Below are positions 33,102 to 41,894 of a stretch of 64,000 bases of DNA, one piece after another. A program made the position numbers and the translations under genes. Origin of the DNA: Streptomyces sp. RPA4-2 (GTDB lineage Bacteria; Actinomycetota; Actinomycetes; Streptomycetales; Streptomycetaceae). The stretch is from contig NZ_CP050975.2 of the NCBI RefSeq assembly GCF_012273515.2, forward strand, positions 7,502,001 through 7,566,000. Direction: 5' to 3'. Below the pieces are notes generated by a model that searched no databases, had not been told where the DNA came from, and saw only the letters and a program-made list of their open reading frames with translations. Position 1 is the first letter of the stretch. Each line of letters begins with the position of its first letter.

Positions 33102-34727
33102 CTATGCGGGATACCCGACAGCTTCCGGCGTGGTTTCTTTCAGTTCTCCTCCTTCCAGCACCAGCCAGCGTGTGATTCCGATCGACTCCAGGAACGGCAC
33201 GTCGTGGCCGGCGACGATCAGCGCGCCCTCGTACGAGTCCAGGGCCGTGGTGAGCTGCCGGACGCTCGCCATGTCGAGGTTGTTCGTCGGCTCGTCGAGC
33301 ATCAGGAGCTGCGGCGCGGGATCGGCCAGCATCAGCGCCGCCAGCGCCGCCCGGAAGCGTTCGCCGCCGGAGAGGGTCGCCGCCCGCTGATCGGCCCGCG
33401 CCCCCTTGAAGAGGAAGCGGGCGAGCCGCGCCCGGATCCGGTTGTTGGTGGCGTCCGGTGCGAAACGGGCCACGTTCTCGGCGACCGTCAGCTCGTCGTC
33501 GAGGACATCGAGCCGCTGGGGCAGGAAACGTGTCGGCACGTGGGTCCGGGCCTCGCCGGACACCGGGGCCAGTTCCCCGGCGATCGTCCGCAGCAGCGTG
33601 GTCTTGCCCGCGCCGTTGCGCCCGATCAGCGCGATCCGCTCGGGTCCGCGCAGATCGAACAGGCCGTCCACCCGCGCGCCGTACCTCAGCTCCAGCTTCT
33701 CCAGCGTGAGGACGGTACGGCCGGGCGGCACGGCCGTGTACGGCAGGTCGACGCGGATCTCGTCGTCGTCCCTGACCGCCTCCACCGCGTCGTCGAGCCG
33801 TCCCTTCGCCTCGGCGAGCCGCTCCTCGTGCATGATGCGGTGCTTGCCCGCGGATTCCTGGGCGGCCCGTTTGCGCGCCCCCATGACGATCTTCGGCTCG
33901 CGCTTCTGGTCGTTCATCTTCTGGCCGTACCGCTTGCGGCGGGCCAGCTTGACCTGCGCGTCGACCAGCTCGCGCTTCTGCTTGCGCAGATCGGCCTCGG
34001 CGACGCGCACCATGCGCTCCGCGGCCTCCTGCTCGTCGGCGAGCGCCTCCTCGTACGCGGAGAAGTTGCCCCCGAACCAGGTGACCTCGCCGGAGCGCAG
34101 ATCGGCGATCTGGTCGACCAGGTCCAGCAGCTCACGGTCGTGGCTGACCACGACCATGACCCCGGACCACGCCTCGACGGCCGCGTACAGCCGGCGTCGC
34201 GCGTACAGGTCGAGGTTGTTGGTGGGTTCGTCCAGCAGCAGTACGTCGGGCCGGCGCAGCAGGAGCGAGGCCAGCCGGAGCAGCACCGACTCGCCGCCGG
34301 ACACCTCGCCGATGGTGCGGTCCAGTCCGATGTGGCCGAGACCGAGCTCGCCGAGCGTCGCGAGCGCGCGCTCCTCGACGTCCCAGTCGTCGCCGACGGT
34401 CTCGAAGTGCTGCGCGGCCGCGTCGCCCGCCTCGATGGCGTGCAGCGCGGCGCGGGTGGCGGCGATACCGAGCACCTCGTCGACCCTGAGGCCGGTGTCG
34501 AGCGTGACGTTCTGCGGGAGGTACCCGACCTCGCCCGCGACACGCACCGTGCCGTCGGCCGGGGTGAGTTCTCCCGCGATGAGCTTCAACAGGGTCGTCT
34601 TTCCCGATCCGTTGACGCCGACGAGCCCGGTCCTGCCGGGGCCGAAGGCGATCCGCAGGTCGTCGAAGACGGTGGAGCCGTCCGGCCAGGCGAAGGAGAG
34701 GGAGGTACAGGTGATGGATACAGACAT
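33102..34727 (-). CDS. ABC-F ATPase (ribosome-protection type)
   Basis: A 541-residue protein with two fused ABC ATPase domains and no membrane part. Domain 1 has Walker A GVNGSGKT and signature VSGGE; domain 2 has GRNGAGKT and LSGGE; each has an LDEPTNNLD Walker B. The basic, coiled-coil linker between them (KRYGQKMNDQKREPK region) is the segment that reaches into the ribosome. Members in Streptomyces often protect against ribosome-targeting antibiotics or adjust translation. A candidate leader peptide and a consensus promoter upstream suggest attenuation control, a known feature of antibiotic-resistance ABC-Fs. ATG at 34727. Confidence 0.9.
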   Translation of the reverse strand: MSVSITCTSLSFAWPDGSTVFDDLRIAFGPGRTGLVGVNGSGKTTLLKLIAGELTPADGTVRVAGEVGYLPQNVTLDTGLRVDEVLGIAATRAALHAIEAGDAAAQHFETVGDDWDVEERALATLGELGLGHIGLDRTIGEVSGGESVLLRLASLLLRRPDVLLLDEPTNNLDLYARRRLYAAVEAWSGVMVVVSHDRELLDLVDQIADLRSGEVTWFGGNFSAYEEALADEQEAAERMVRVAEADLRKQKRELVDAQVKLARRKRYGQKMNDQKREPKIVMGARKRAAQESAGKHRIMHEERLAEAKGRLDDAVEAVRDDDEIRVDLPYTAVPPGRTVLTLEKLELRYGARVDGLFDLRGPERIALIGRNGAGKTTLLRTIAGELAPVSGEARTHVPTRFLPQRLDVLDDELTVAENVARFAPDATNNRIRARLARFLFKGARADQRAATLSGGERFRAALAALMLADPAPQLLMLDEPTNNLDMASVRQLTTALDSYEGALIVAGHDVPFLESIGITRWLVLEGGELKETTPEAVGYPA

Positions 34728-34752
34728 GGGGCCTCGCGGTTGCTTGAGGGGG

Positions 34753-34833
34753 TCAAGGGCAACGCGTGTGAGACACCGCGGGGCGGCGGACCGCAGAGAG
34801 AGGTGAGAGTCCCGTGACAGAAGGGCGGCTCAT
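34753..34833 (-). CDS. Candidate leader peptide of the ABC-F gene
   Basis: A 26-codon frame from ATG (34833) to TGA (34755-34753) lies inside the roughly 220-base leader and ends 25 bases before the ABC-F start. It encodes a Ser-, Arg- and Pro-rich peptide with several Pro and a late Cys-Pro. Leader peptides of this size mediate antibiotic-induced attenuation upstream of other ABC-F genes. No clean Shine-Dalgarno is seen, so translation is uncertain. Confidence 0.35.
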   Translation of the reverse strand: MSRPSVTGLSPLSAVRRPAVSHTRCP

Positions 34834-34952
34834 GCACCGAGGTCGCACGCCACGCACGCACCGGCCGGAAACGGCGGGTGGTGGGAAGCGGTGTCTTCCG
34901 ACCTCAGTAGAGCAACGTCCTTCTCCGTTCGACGGCAACAGAACCGCTGTAC

Positions 34953-34981
34953 ACCGTAGGAACGGGTACTAGGCCTGTCAA
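34953..34981 (-). promoter_or_regulatory. Consensus promoter for the ABC-F gene
   Basis: On the minus strand TTGACA (34981-34976) is followed after exactly 17 bases by TACGGT (34958-34953). This is a near-ideal housekeeping promoter. Transcription would begin near 34946, leaving a leader of about 220 bases before the ABC-F ATG. Confidence 0.7.
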
Positions 34982-35032
34982 CGCATTAACGTGGCCGACC
35001 CCGTCCACGGCCCGTCCCCCGAAGGAGCCCCC

Positions 35033-35713
35033 GTGCCCAACGGCCCGCTGTCGCTGCCCGCCCGGCTCTACCTGCTGTCCTGGGACACCACGCGACTCAA
35101 GGTCACCGGCGAGACCCACCTCCACCATCTGGTCAGGGCCGGCGCGCTCACGGAACTGGCCCAGCGCGGACTGCTTGCCGACGTGGACGGCATCGCCACG
35201 CCGGTGGACGTCGACGTCCGCACGGGTGACCTCGCCCTCGACGGACTGCTGGAACTCGTGGAGGAGTCCCGGCCGCGGAAGTGGAAGACCTGGGTGACCC
35301 TCCGGGCACGCGTCACCCTCGACGCGGTCCGCGCGCAGCTCGCCGCCGAGGGATATCTGCGCGCGGGGAAGAAACGGATGCTGGGGCTCTTCCCGTCCGT
35401 CGACTACCGGCTGGAGCGGGTGGCGGCGGTGGACGCGCTGCGGGAGGAGGCGCGGGCGGTCCTGCGGGGGCCGCTGCCCGTCACGGAGGTCTCCGACCGC
35501 GACGCGGCCCTCGTCGCCCTCGCCGCCGCGGCCGAACTGCGCACCCTCGCACCGGGCAAGGACCGCAAGCTGTACAAGGAGCGCATCGAGGAGCTCACCG
35601 AGCGCAGCGGAGCGGCGGCCCCGGCGCTGAAGAAGGTCATCCAGGAAGTGCGTACGGCGATGATCGTGGCGGCCACCGCGGCCTCGACCGCGGGAGCGGC
35701 GTCGGGCGGCTGA
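35033..35713 (+). CDS. GPP34 (GOLPH3-like) family protein
   Basis: A 226-residue member of the GPP34 family, whose eukaryotic relatives bind phosphoinositides at the Golgi. Bacterial members, abundant in Streptomyces, have unknown function. The conserved pattern is present: an N-terminal LPARLYLLSWD, the LVRAGALTELAQRGLL helix, and a charged helix ending GKDRKLYKERIEELT. No signal or membrane segment. GTG at 35033 is chosen because AAGGAG lies at the right distance; the frame also offers GTG at 34991. The gap to the convergent SsgA-like gene has no feature I can name. Confidence 0.85.
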   Translation: MPNGPLSLPARLYLLSWDTTRLKVTGETHLHHLVRAGALTELAQRGLLADVDGIATPVDVDVRTGDLALDGLLELVEESRPRKWKTWVTLRARVTLDAVRAQLAAEGYLRAGKKRMLGLFPSVDYRLERVAAVDALREEARAVLRGPLPVTEVSDRDAALVALAAAAELRTLAPGKDRKLYKERIEELTERSGAAAPALKKVIQEVRTAMIVAATAASTAGAASGG

Positions 35714-35952
35714 CCGGGCGGTGGTGCCGGCCCCTGGTGCCGCGGAACGGACGTGCGGCGTGCCGCGCCGCCGGGGCGCGTGGGGCGCGCGGGGCTCTCG
35801 TCGTCGGGGCCGTCGACCCGCGGACGCTCACATCGCTCGTGGTGTGTGCCCGGGCCCGCTCCGCCCCCGCGCTCACCGGCTCGGAGCACCGTCCGCCGGG
35901 GGGCCGGGCCGCGCCCGGCTCCGGAAACGCGCGTGCGTGGCGGCGCACCGGG

Positions 35953-36369
35953 TCAGCAGGTACCCCGCATGAGTTCCGCCAGGTCGTGGTCCAGGTCGAC
36001 CTGGAGGTGTTCGTGCCCGACGGGCACCAGCTCGGTCGTGCGCCGCAGGAAGTGCCGCATCTCGCCCGAGCGCACATGCACCACGGCGGTGCCCTCGGGG
36101 GCGTGGAACTCCAGAACGGTGCGGTCGTAGCCGTACGGCCGCACCCGGACGTCGCCGTACCCCACGGCGTCCTCCATGCCGGAGGCGAGCAGTTCGCGCG
36201 CGAAAGTCCAGCACACCTCGACGCCCTCCAGCGTGGCCGGCGCCGGGAAGGTCATACGGACGGCGAAGGGGTCGCTCCGGTCGTAGTGAAGCGTTGCGGG
36301 AATGCTCGGCATCCGCGGCGCGGCGGCGACGAGACGGGCCTCTACGGGCTGCTCGATGACGGTGGACAA
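35953..36369 (-). CDS. SsgA-like (SALP) cell-division/sporulation protein
   Basis: A 138-residue member of the SALP family found only in morphologically complex actinomycetes. Members guide septum placement and spore-wall synthesis. The chain beginning STVIEQPVEARLVAA, the core DPFAVRMTFP, and ELVPVGHEHLQVDLD match the SsgD/E/G group better than SsgB. A TTG at 36369 with GGGAG seven bases upstream is chosen; an ATG at 36423 would add residues not seen in the family. Which SALP paralogue it is cannot be settled by eye. Confidence 0.88.
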   Translation of the reverse strand: MSTVIEQPVEARLVAAAPRMPSIPATLHYDRSDPFAVRMTFPAPATLEGVEVCWTFARELLASGMEDAVGYGDVRVRPYGYDRTVLEFHAPEGTAVVHVRSGEMRHFLRRTTELVPVGHEHLQVDLDHDLAELMRGTC

Positions 36370-36636
36370 CGCCTTGCTCCCTTGTGACGGCTGGACGAAC
36401 TTCGGGCGGATGAGGCCAGGCATCTGAAGAGACGAAAGAACGAGCCGTTCAGTGCACCTGGGACCCGAGTGACATCTGTCACCGAGCCCTCCCACGCGGT
36501 CGCCCGCGGCGGACGTGATGATCCATTTCCAGTCCCCCGCGTGCCCGCGATACCGGAGAGGACACCAACCGGCGCCCCAGGGTTCCCGCCGAGGACATCT
36601 GGACGGAGCCGGGCGAGTGGGCTAGCTTCGCCCGCC

Positions 36637-37728
36637 ATGAGGGGCTTGGGGAAGACGAGACGTACGAGCCGGGCGATCGCCGTGGGACTGTGCGCGGCCG
36701 CGTTCGCCGCCGCGCTGACGGCGGCGGCACCCGCGCAGGCGCACGGAACCGGGAAGGCCGCCCACTGGGAACTCAAGGACAGCGGTACGGACGCACGGTT
36801 CCGCGGACTGTCCGCCGTCAGCCGGAACACCGCCTGGGTGGCCGGATCGAAGGGCACCGTGCTGCGCACCACGGACGGCGGCGCGAACTGGCGCGACGTC
36901 TCGCCGCCCGGCGCGGCCGCACTGGAGTTCCGCGACATCGAGGCGTTCGACGCACGGCGCGCCGTGGCCCTGACCATCGGCGAGGGCGAGGCGTCCCGGG
37001 TCTTCCGCACCGACGACGGCGGCGCGACCTGGACCGAGTCCTTCCGCAACACCGATCCGAAGGCCTTCTACGACTGCCTCACCTTCTTCGACCGGCGCCA
37101 CGGCCTGGCGATGAGCGACCCGGTGGACGGCAGGTTCCGCATCCTGTCCACGCACGACGGCGGGCGCTCCTGGAAGGTGCTGCCCGGTGACGGCATGCCC
37201 GCCGCGCAGGAGGGTGAGGCGGGGTTCGCGGCGAGCGGGCAGTGCCTGGTGAGCGCGGGGCCGCGAGACGTGTGGCTGGCGACCGGCGGAGGCGCGCACG
37301 CGCGCGTGCTGCACTCCGCCGACCGCGGACTGACCTGGAAGGCGGCCGACACACCGATCCCGGCCGGCGATCCGGCACGCGGTGTCTTCGCCCTCGCCTT
37401 CCGCGACCGGGCCCACGGCCTCGCGGTCGGCGGCGACTACCGCGCCGACCAGACGTCCCCGCGGGCGGCGGCCGTCAGCGGCGACGGCGGCCGCGCCTGG
37501 ACCCCGGCCGGCCGCCCGCCGCCCGCCTACCGCTCCGGCGTCGCCTGGCTCCCGCACAGCCGTACCTCCGCCCTCGCGGTCGGCCCGACCGGCACCGACC
37601 TCACGACCGACGGCGGGCGCACCTGGCGGACCCTGGACACCGGCTCCTACGACACCGTGGCCTGCGCTCCCGACCTGGGCTGCTGGGCCGCCGGTGAGAA
37701 GGGCCGGGTCGCACGTCTGGAGCGCTGA
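36637..37728 (+). CDS. Secreted BNR/YCF48-like beta-propeller protein
   Basis: A 363-residue exported protein. A Sec signal peptide with an AQA-H cleavage site ends near residue 35. The mature part is a beta-propeller made of BNR-type repeats, each with the Asp box S/T-x-D-x-G-x-T-W: RTTDGGANW, RTDDGGATW, STHDGGRSW, HSADRGLTW, VSGDGGRAW, TTDGGRTW. Relatives are annotated as oxidoreductases or photosystem-stability-like proteins, but the repeats alone do not identify an enzyme. ATG at 36637 gives the signal peptide directly; a TAGCTT at 36623-36628 is a possible -10 box very close to the start. Confidence 0.85.
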   Translation: MRGLGKTRRTSRAIAVGLCAAAFAAALTAAAPAQAHGTGKAAHWELKDSGTDARFRGLSAVSRNTAWVAGSKGTVLRTTDGGANWRDVSPPGAAALEFRDIEAFDARRAVALTIGEGEASRVFRTDDGGATWTESFRNTDPKAFYDCLTFFDRRHGLAMSDPVDGRFRILSTHDGGRSWKVLPGDGMPAAQEGEAGFAASGQCLVSAGPRDVWLATGGGAHARVLHSADRGLTWKAADTPIPAGDPARGVFALAFRDRAHGLAVGGDYRADQTSPRAAAVSGDGGRAWTPAGRPPPAYRSGVAWLPHSRTSALAVGPTGTDLTTDGGRTWRTLDTGSYDTVACAPDLGCWAAGEKGRVARLER

Positions 37729-37828
37729 CCCGGGGCCGGGGCCGGGCGAGGAGCGGCGGCACCGGGCCGGAGGCGGGCGCGGCCCGGCCGGTCCGCCCGC
37801 CGGACGGCCCCGTAGGCTCGTCGGCACC

Positions 37829-38518
37829 ATGAAGACCGTACGCGTTCCCGCGGGTTGGCCCGCGACGGAGGAGCAGGCCCGCGCCGCGCAGGACGAGCTG
37901 CGCGGGCGGGTGGTGCTCGACGAGCCGGGACCGCCGCCCGGCACCGGCACGGTGACGGGCGTCGACGTGGCCTACGACGACGAGCGGGACCTCGTCGTGG
38001 CCGCCGCCGTCGTGCTCGACGCCGCGTCCCTGCGCGTCGTCGCCGAGGCCACCGCCGTCGGACAGGTCTCCTTCCCGTACGTCCCCGGGCTGCTCGCCTT
38101 CCGTGAGATCCCGACGGTGCTGGCCGCGCTCGACACCCTGCCGTGCCCGCCGGGCCTCGTCGTCTGCGACGGATACGGTCTCGCCCACCCGCGCCGGTTC
38201 GGCCTCGCCAGCCACCTCGGCGTACTCACCGGGCTTCCCACGATCGGGGTCGCCAAGAACCCGTTCACCTTCGCGTACCAGGAACCCGGTGCCCCGCGCG
38301 GCAGCGCGTCCCCCCTGCTCGCCGGCGCGGACGAGGTGGGACGGGCGCTGCGCACCCGGGACGGCGTCAAACCGGTGTTCGTGTCCGTCGGCCACCGGGT
38401 GAGCCTGGACCACGCGTGCGCGCACACGCTGGCGCTCACCCCGAAGTACCGCCTCCCGGAGACCACCCGGCGGGCGGACTCCCTGTGCAGGCGGGCCCTT
38501 CAGGAGGCAACGCCTTGA
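37829..38518 (+). CDS. nfi: Endonuclease V
   Basis: A 229-residue endonuclease V, which nicks DNA one nucleotide beyond deaminated adenine (inosine). The RNase-H-like core is recognisable: catalytic Asp in TGVDVAYDDER near residue 47, the PYVPGLLAFREIPTVL motif near residue 83 that wedges the base, LVVCDGYGLAHPRRFGLASH with the second Asp and substrate His, and IGVAKNPF. ATG at 37829. Monocistronic, followed by a small membrane protein gene on the same strand. Confidence 0.92.
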   Translation: MKTVRVPAGWPATEEQARAAQDELRGRVVLDEPGPPPGTGTVTGVDVAYDDERDLVVAAAVVLDAASLRVVAEATAVGQVSFPYVPGLLAFREIPTVLAALDTLPCPPGLVVCDGYGLAHPRRFGLASHLGVLTGLPTIGVAKNPFTFAYQEPGAPRGSASPLLAGADEVGRALRTRDGVKPVFVSVGHRVSLDHACAHTLALTPKYRLPETTRRADSLCRRALQEATP

Positions 38519-38601
38519 CCGGCTCCGCCCGTTGACCGCGTACGCGTTCTGAGTACTTGTACGGATGTGCCGGCACCCGGGTGACCGGCAGGCTGTGCCG
38601 T

Positions 38602-38763
38602 ATGACGACGCACCGGTCCCCGAAGCCCGCCGCCCGCCGGGACGGCCCCGGCCCCGCACAGCCCGACGAGCGTGCCGTGACGGCCGCGCTGGTCCTCTCC
38701 GTCGTCGCCGGGGTCGGCTGGGTGGGCGGAATGATCTACACGGTGCTGGAGTGGCCGCTGTAG
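38602..38763 (+). CDS. Small single-pass membrane protein
   Basis: A 53-residue protein with a charged N-terminus and one hydrophobic segment (VTAALVLSVVAGVGWVGGM) near its C-terminus, ending TVLEWPL. Function unknown; small proteins of this shape are common in Streptomyces. ATG at 38602 is taken as start. Its last 28 bases overlap the convergent reductase gene. Confidence 0.55.
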   Translation: MTTHRSPKPAARRDGPGPAQPDERAVTAALVLSVVAGVGWVGGMIYTVLEWPL

Positions 38764-39935
38764 GCCCGGGAGTCCGCGACCCGGAAGGTGATCCCCGCCG
38801 CGCGGAGCCGTGCGATGAGCGCGTCGCCCATCGCCACCGCCGTCGTGACCTGACCGGCCGTTCGGGGCAGGTCGTCGAAGGCGAGCGACAGCGCGGACTC
38901 GGCGAACATCTTGGCGGTCTCGTCGTAGCCGGGGTCACCGCCCGCGACCTCGGTGAACACCCGCTGCCCGCCGCCCTCGCCGACGAACCGCACGGAGAAC
39001 CAGCTCCTGGCCCGCCGTGCGGCGCTCGGCCCCTCGCCCGGCTTGATCCGGTCGGACAGCCACCGCCGCGCGGGCGGCAGTTGGGCGGCCGCGAACACCG
39101 CGCCGACGGCGGCGACCCCGCCCACCGCGATCGGCAGCCGCTGGACGGCCGCGTAGTGGCGGTAGCGGAAGTCGGGCCCGTACCGCTGGAGCGCCCGCGC
39201 CGAACGTTGCACGATCTGCGGGTCGATCGTGGGCAGCGGGAGGGCCCAGGCGCCGACCTCCTTGGCGTACCGGGGCGCGCTCACCGGCGCGGACACACGC
39301 CGTTCCATCAGCCGCGGTTCGTGCCGCCCGCGGTCCCGGGCCGCGGTCAGGATCTGGCGGCCGCGCGCGAACTGGGTGAGCGCGGAGGCGAACGTGCCGC
39401 CGGAGAACATCGCCTGGGTGCGCACGAATCCGTCGACCCTCAGCGGTACGCCCTCGGGCAGTTGGCGCACCGTGAAGTACGCGCCCAGGTCGTGCGGGAC
39501 CGAGTCGAAGCCGCAGGCGTGCACGAGCCGGGCCCCGGTCTCCCGGGCGCGCGCGTCGTGCCGGACGTACATCAGGTCCACGAACTCGGGTTCACCGGTG
39601 AGGTCCAGATAGTCGGTGCCCGCGTCGGCGCAGGCGGCGACCAGTTCCTCGCCGTGCACGATGTACGGCCCGACCGTCGTGGCCACCACGCGTGCGCCCC
39701 GGGCCAGTTCACGCAGCGACGCCGGATCGGAGACGTCCGCCCGGATGACGTCGGGGGTACCGGGCAGCCGTTCGCGCAGCCGCTCCAGCTTCTTCCGGTC
39801 GCGCCCCGCGATCGCCCAGCGCAGCCCCTCGGGCGCGTGCGCGGCGAGGTACTCCGCGGTGAGCGCCCCGACGAAGCCCGTGGCTCCGAAGAGCACGATG
39901 TCGTACGCGCGATCCGTCTCTTTCGCCCTGCTCAT
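38736..39935 (-). CDS. Saccharopine-dehydrogenase-like / trans-acting enoyl-reductase family protein
   Basis: A 399-residue NAD(P)-binding protein. The Rossmann motif VLFGATGFVGALTAEYLA begins at residue 14, and the second conserved stretch TTVGPYIVHGEELVAAC near residue 88 is typical of the saccharopine-dehydrogenase-like group that includes mycobacterial trans-acting enoyl reductase. It is likely a lipid- or polyketide-linked reductase, but the substrate is unknown. ATG at 39935. The convergent small gene overlaps its end. It is divergent from the beta-oxidation operon across a 532-base gap. Confidence 0.8.
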   Translation of the reverse strand: MSRAKETDRAYDIVLFGATGFVGALTAEYLAAHAPEGLRWAIAGRDRKKLERLRERLPGTPDVIRADVSDPASLRELARGARVVATTVGPYIVHGEELVAACADAGTDYLDLTGEPEFVDLMYVRHDARARETGARLVHACGFDSVPHDLGAYFTVRQLPEGVPLRVDGFVRTQAMFSGGTFASALTQFARGRQILTAARDRGRHEPRLMERRVSAPVSAPRYAKEVGAWALPLPTIDPQIVQRSARALQRYGPDFRYRHYAAVQRLPIAVGGVAAVGAVFAAAQLPPARRWLSDRIKPGEGPSAARRARSWFSVRFVGEGGGQRVFTEVAGGDPGYDETAKMFAESALSLAFDDLPRTAGQVTTAVAMGDALIARLRAAGITFRVADSRAYSGHSSTV

Positions 39936-40467
39936 GACACTCCCACTCTCGACCGCGCGCGAGCGGGCGGTGCCCCCGCTGCCGTGCGCGAAGCGCCGTT
40001 GTCGGTGGCTGAGGCTAGCGTGAGGTACGAACAGCCGGACGACGAGGTCGGGCGAAGAGGCCGGAGGTGACCGTGGCCGTGCCGGGGAGCGCCCTGAGAC
40101 GGTGCGCGCGTGTGCGTGAGTCCGGCCGCCCGCTGCCGGGTGCCGCCCGGTCCGCCGACTCCGCCCGCATCGTGCCGAGTGCTGCCCCGGAGGCCCCCGT
40201 GCCGAGTGCCCCGGGCGCCCCCGTGCCCGGCGCGCTCGGATCCGGCCGGGCACGGATATCCCCCCGAGGCCCGGTGCCGAGGCCGTGGAGTGCGGAATCA
40301 GCTGATACGCCCGGGTCCGGCGCGTTTCGGCAGGGTACGGACGGGCCTCTCCGCGATCCCCTCCCGGGGATTTAACTAAGCGCTTGCTCGCCAGGGCTTG
40401 CCCGGCGTGGAACACGTTCTTAACATCTCTGATGTCACATCAGTGGTGTCACAGTGCTGGGGGCTTG
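39936..40467. other. 532-bp divergent intergenic region with palindrome
   Basis: No gene is supported. The middle is low-complexity, GC-rich sequence with repeated GCCCCCGTGCC. Near the right end an eight-base palindrome AAGCGCTT (40378-40385, context TAACTAAGCGCTTGCT) and a near-palindrome TGATGTCACATCA (40430-40442) lie upstream of the CoA-transferase gene. The first resembles TetR-type operators used by fatty-acid-degradation regulators. Confidence 0.5.
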
Positions 40468-41625
40468 ATGGCAGTGGCAGGGACGACGGCGCACGGCCCG
40501 CTGGCCGGGGTGCGCGTGGTCGAGTTGGCGGGCATCGGTCCCGGCCCGTTCGCCGCCATGCTCCTCGCCGACCTCGGCGCGGACGTCGTCCGCGTGGACC
40601 GGCCCGGCGGACCGGGGCTCGGGATCGATCCGGAGTACGACGTCACCAACCGCAACAAGCGGTCCGTCGTGATCGACCTGAAGTCCGAGGACGGCCCGGC
40701 CCGCGTCCTCGACCTGGTCGAACGCGCGGACGTCCTCGTCGAGGGTTTCCGTCCCGGCGTGGCCGAGCGCCTCGGCGTGGGCCCCGGGGCCTGTCACGCG
40801 CGCAACCCCCGCCTCGTCTACGGACGCATGACCGGCTGGGGCCAGCAGGGCCCGCTCGCCCAGCGCGCCGGGCACGACATCGCGTACATCGCCCCGACCG
40901 GCGTCCTCGGCATGATCGGCAGGCCGGACGAACCCCCCGCGGTCCCGGCGAACCTCGTCGGGGACTACGCGGGCGGCTCGCTCTACCTCGTCGTCGGTGT
41001 CCTCGCCGCGCTCCACCACGCCCGCGCGACCGGCGCCGGACAGGTCGTGGACGCGGCGATCGTGGACGGCACCGCACACCTCTCCTCGATGATCCACGGC
41101 ATGGTCGCCGCCGGCGGCTGGCAGGACCGGCGCGGCGCCAACCTCCTGGACGGCGGCTGCCCGTACTACGGGACGTACGAGACCTCCGACGGGAAGTACA
41201 TGGCGGTGGGCGCCCTCGAAGCCCGGTTCTACGACGAGTTCGTGCGGCTGCTCGGCATCGAGGAGCACGCGGGCGCCCGCACGGACGTGGCCCGTTGGGA
41301 CGCGCTGCGCGCCACGGTCGCCGCGCGCTTCAGAACCCGTACCAGGCAGGAGTGGACCGCTGTCTTCGACGGCTCCGACGCGTGCGTGGCCCCCGTCCTG
41401 TCGCTGGGCGAAGCTCCCGCGCACCCCCATCTCGCCGCCCGCGGCACCTTCACCGACCACGGTGGCATCACCCAGCCCGCCCCCGCGCCCCGCTTCTCCG
41501 TGACCCGCACGTCCGTCCGCTCCGGCCCCGCCCTGCCCGGCACGGGCGCGGCCGACGTGGCCCGCGACTGGGGCCTACCCCACCTGGCCGAGGCCGAGGC
41601 CGAGCGGACGAAGGACGGCGGCTGA
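40468..41625 (+). CDS. CaiB/BaiF-family CoA-transferase (methylacyl-CoA racemase type)
   Basis: A 385-residue family III CoA-transferase. It opens GPLAGVRVVELAGIGPGPFAA, typical of alpha-methylacyl-CoA racemase, and has the conserved NRNKRSVVIDLK and the central catalytic-Asp region NLVGDYAGGSLYLVVG near residue 167. Racemases of this type prepare 2-methyl-branched acyl-CoA for beta-oxidation, which fits its place as first gene of a beta-oxidation operon. ATG at 40468. Its TGA overlaps the next ATG (TGATG). Confidence 0.85.
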   Translation: MAVAGTTAHGPLAGVRVVELAGIGPGPFAAMLLADLGADVVRVDRPGGPGLGIDPEYDVTNRNKRSVVIDLKSEDGPARVLDLVERADVLVEGFRPGVAERLGVGPGACHARNPRLVYGRMTGWGQQGPLAQRAGHDIAYIAPTGVLGMIGRPDEPPAVPANLVGDYAGGSLYLVVGVLAALHHARATGAGQVVDAAIVDGTAHLSSMIHGMVAAGGWQDRRGANLLDGGCPYYGTYETSDGKYMAVGALEARFYDEFVRLLGIEEHAGARTDVARWDALRATVAARFRTRTRQEWTAVFDGSDACVAPVLSLGEAPAHPHLAARGTFTDHGGITQPAPAPRFSVTRTSVRSGPALPGTGAADVARDWGLPHLAEAEAERTKDGG

Positions 41626-41894
41626 TGCGGCTCTCCTTCCCGACCGGCCACGCGCGCGAGGCCCGGCAGGCCCTCGCCGCGGCCGCCGGCCCGAAGAAGG
41701 AGGCGGAGGCCGCCGTCCCGGACGCGTGCCGCGAGCCGATCTCGCCGTGCGGGCCCGAAGGCCACGTACGCGAGCGTGTCGAGGCCTTCCGGGGGGCCGC
41801 GGCCGACATGCTCGACGTCATCCCGGTCGGGGTCCGGTACCGGGCCGGCCGGCCGAGACCGTCAAGAGCCGGCTCCAGGAGGGGACACGCATGA
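41625..41894 (+). pseudogene. Remnant of an LLM-class (luciferase-like) oxidoreductase
   Basis: An 89-codon frame coupled on both sides: its ATG overlaps the CoA-transferase stop and its TGA overlaps the acyl-CoA dehydrogenase start (ATGA). The central part ([11 protein letters not shown], then [14 protein letters not shown] and DMLDVIPVG) matches the C-terminal end of F420- or FMN-dependent luciferase-like oxidoreductases. About 250 N-terminal residues are missing. The expected final [12 protein letters not shown] is found in another frame just after a GC-rich run. It looks like a deletion remnant, possibly kept for translational coupling. Confidence 0.65.

Noticed and set aside
40067..40375. 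102-codon plus-strand frame in the divergent gap before the CoA-transferase
   Set aside because: Pro/Ala/Gly low-complexity sequence without ribosome site; better explained as GC-rich intergenic DNA.
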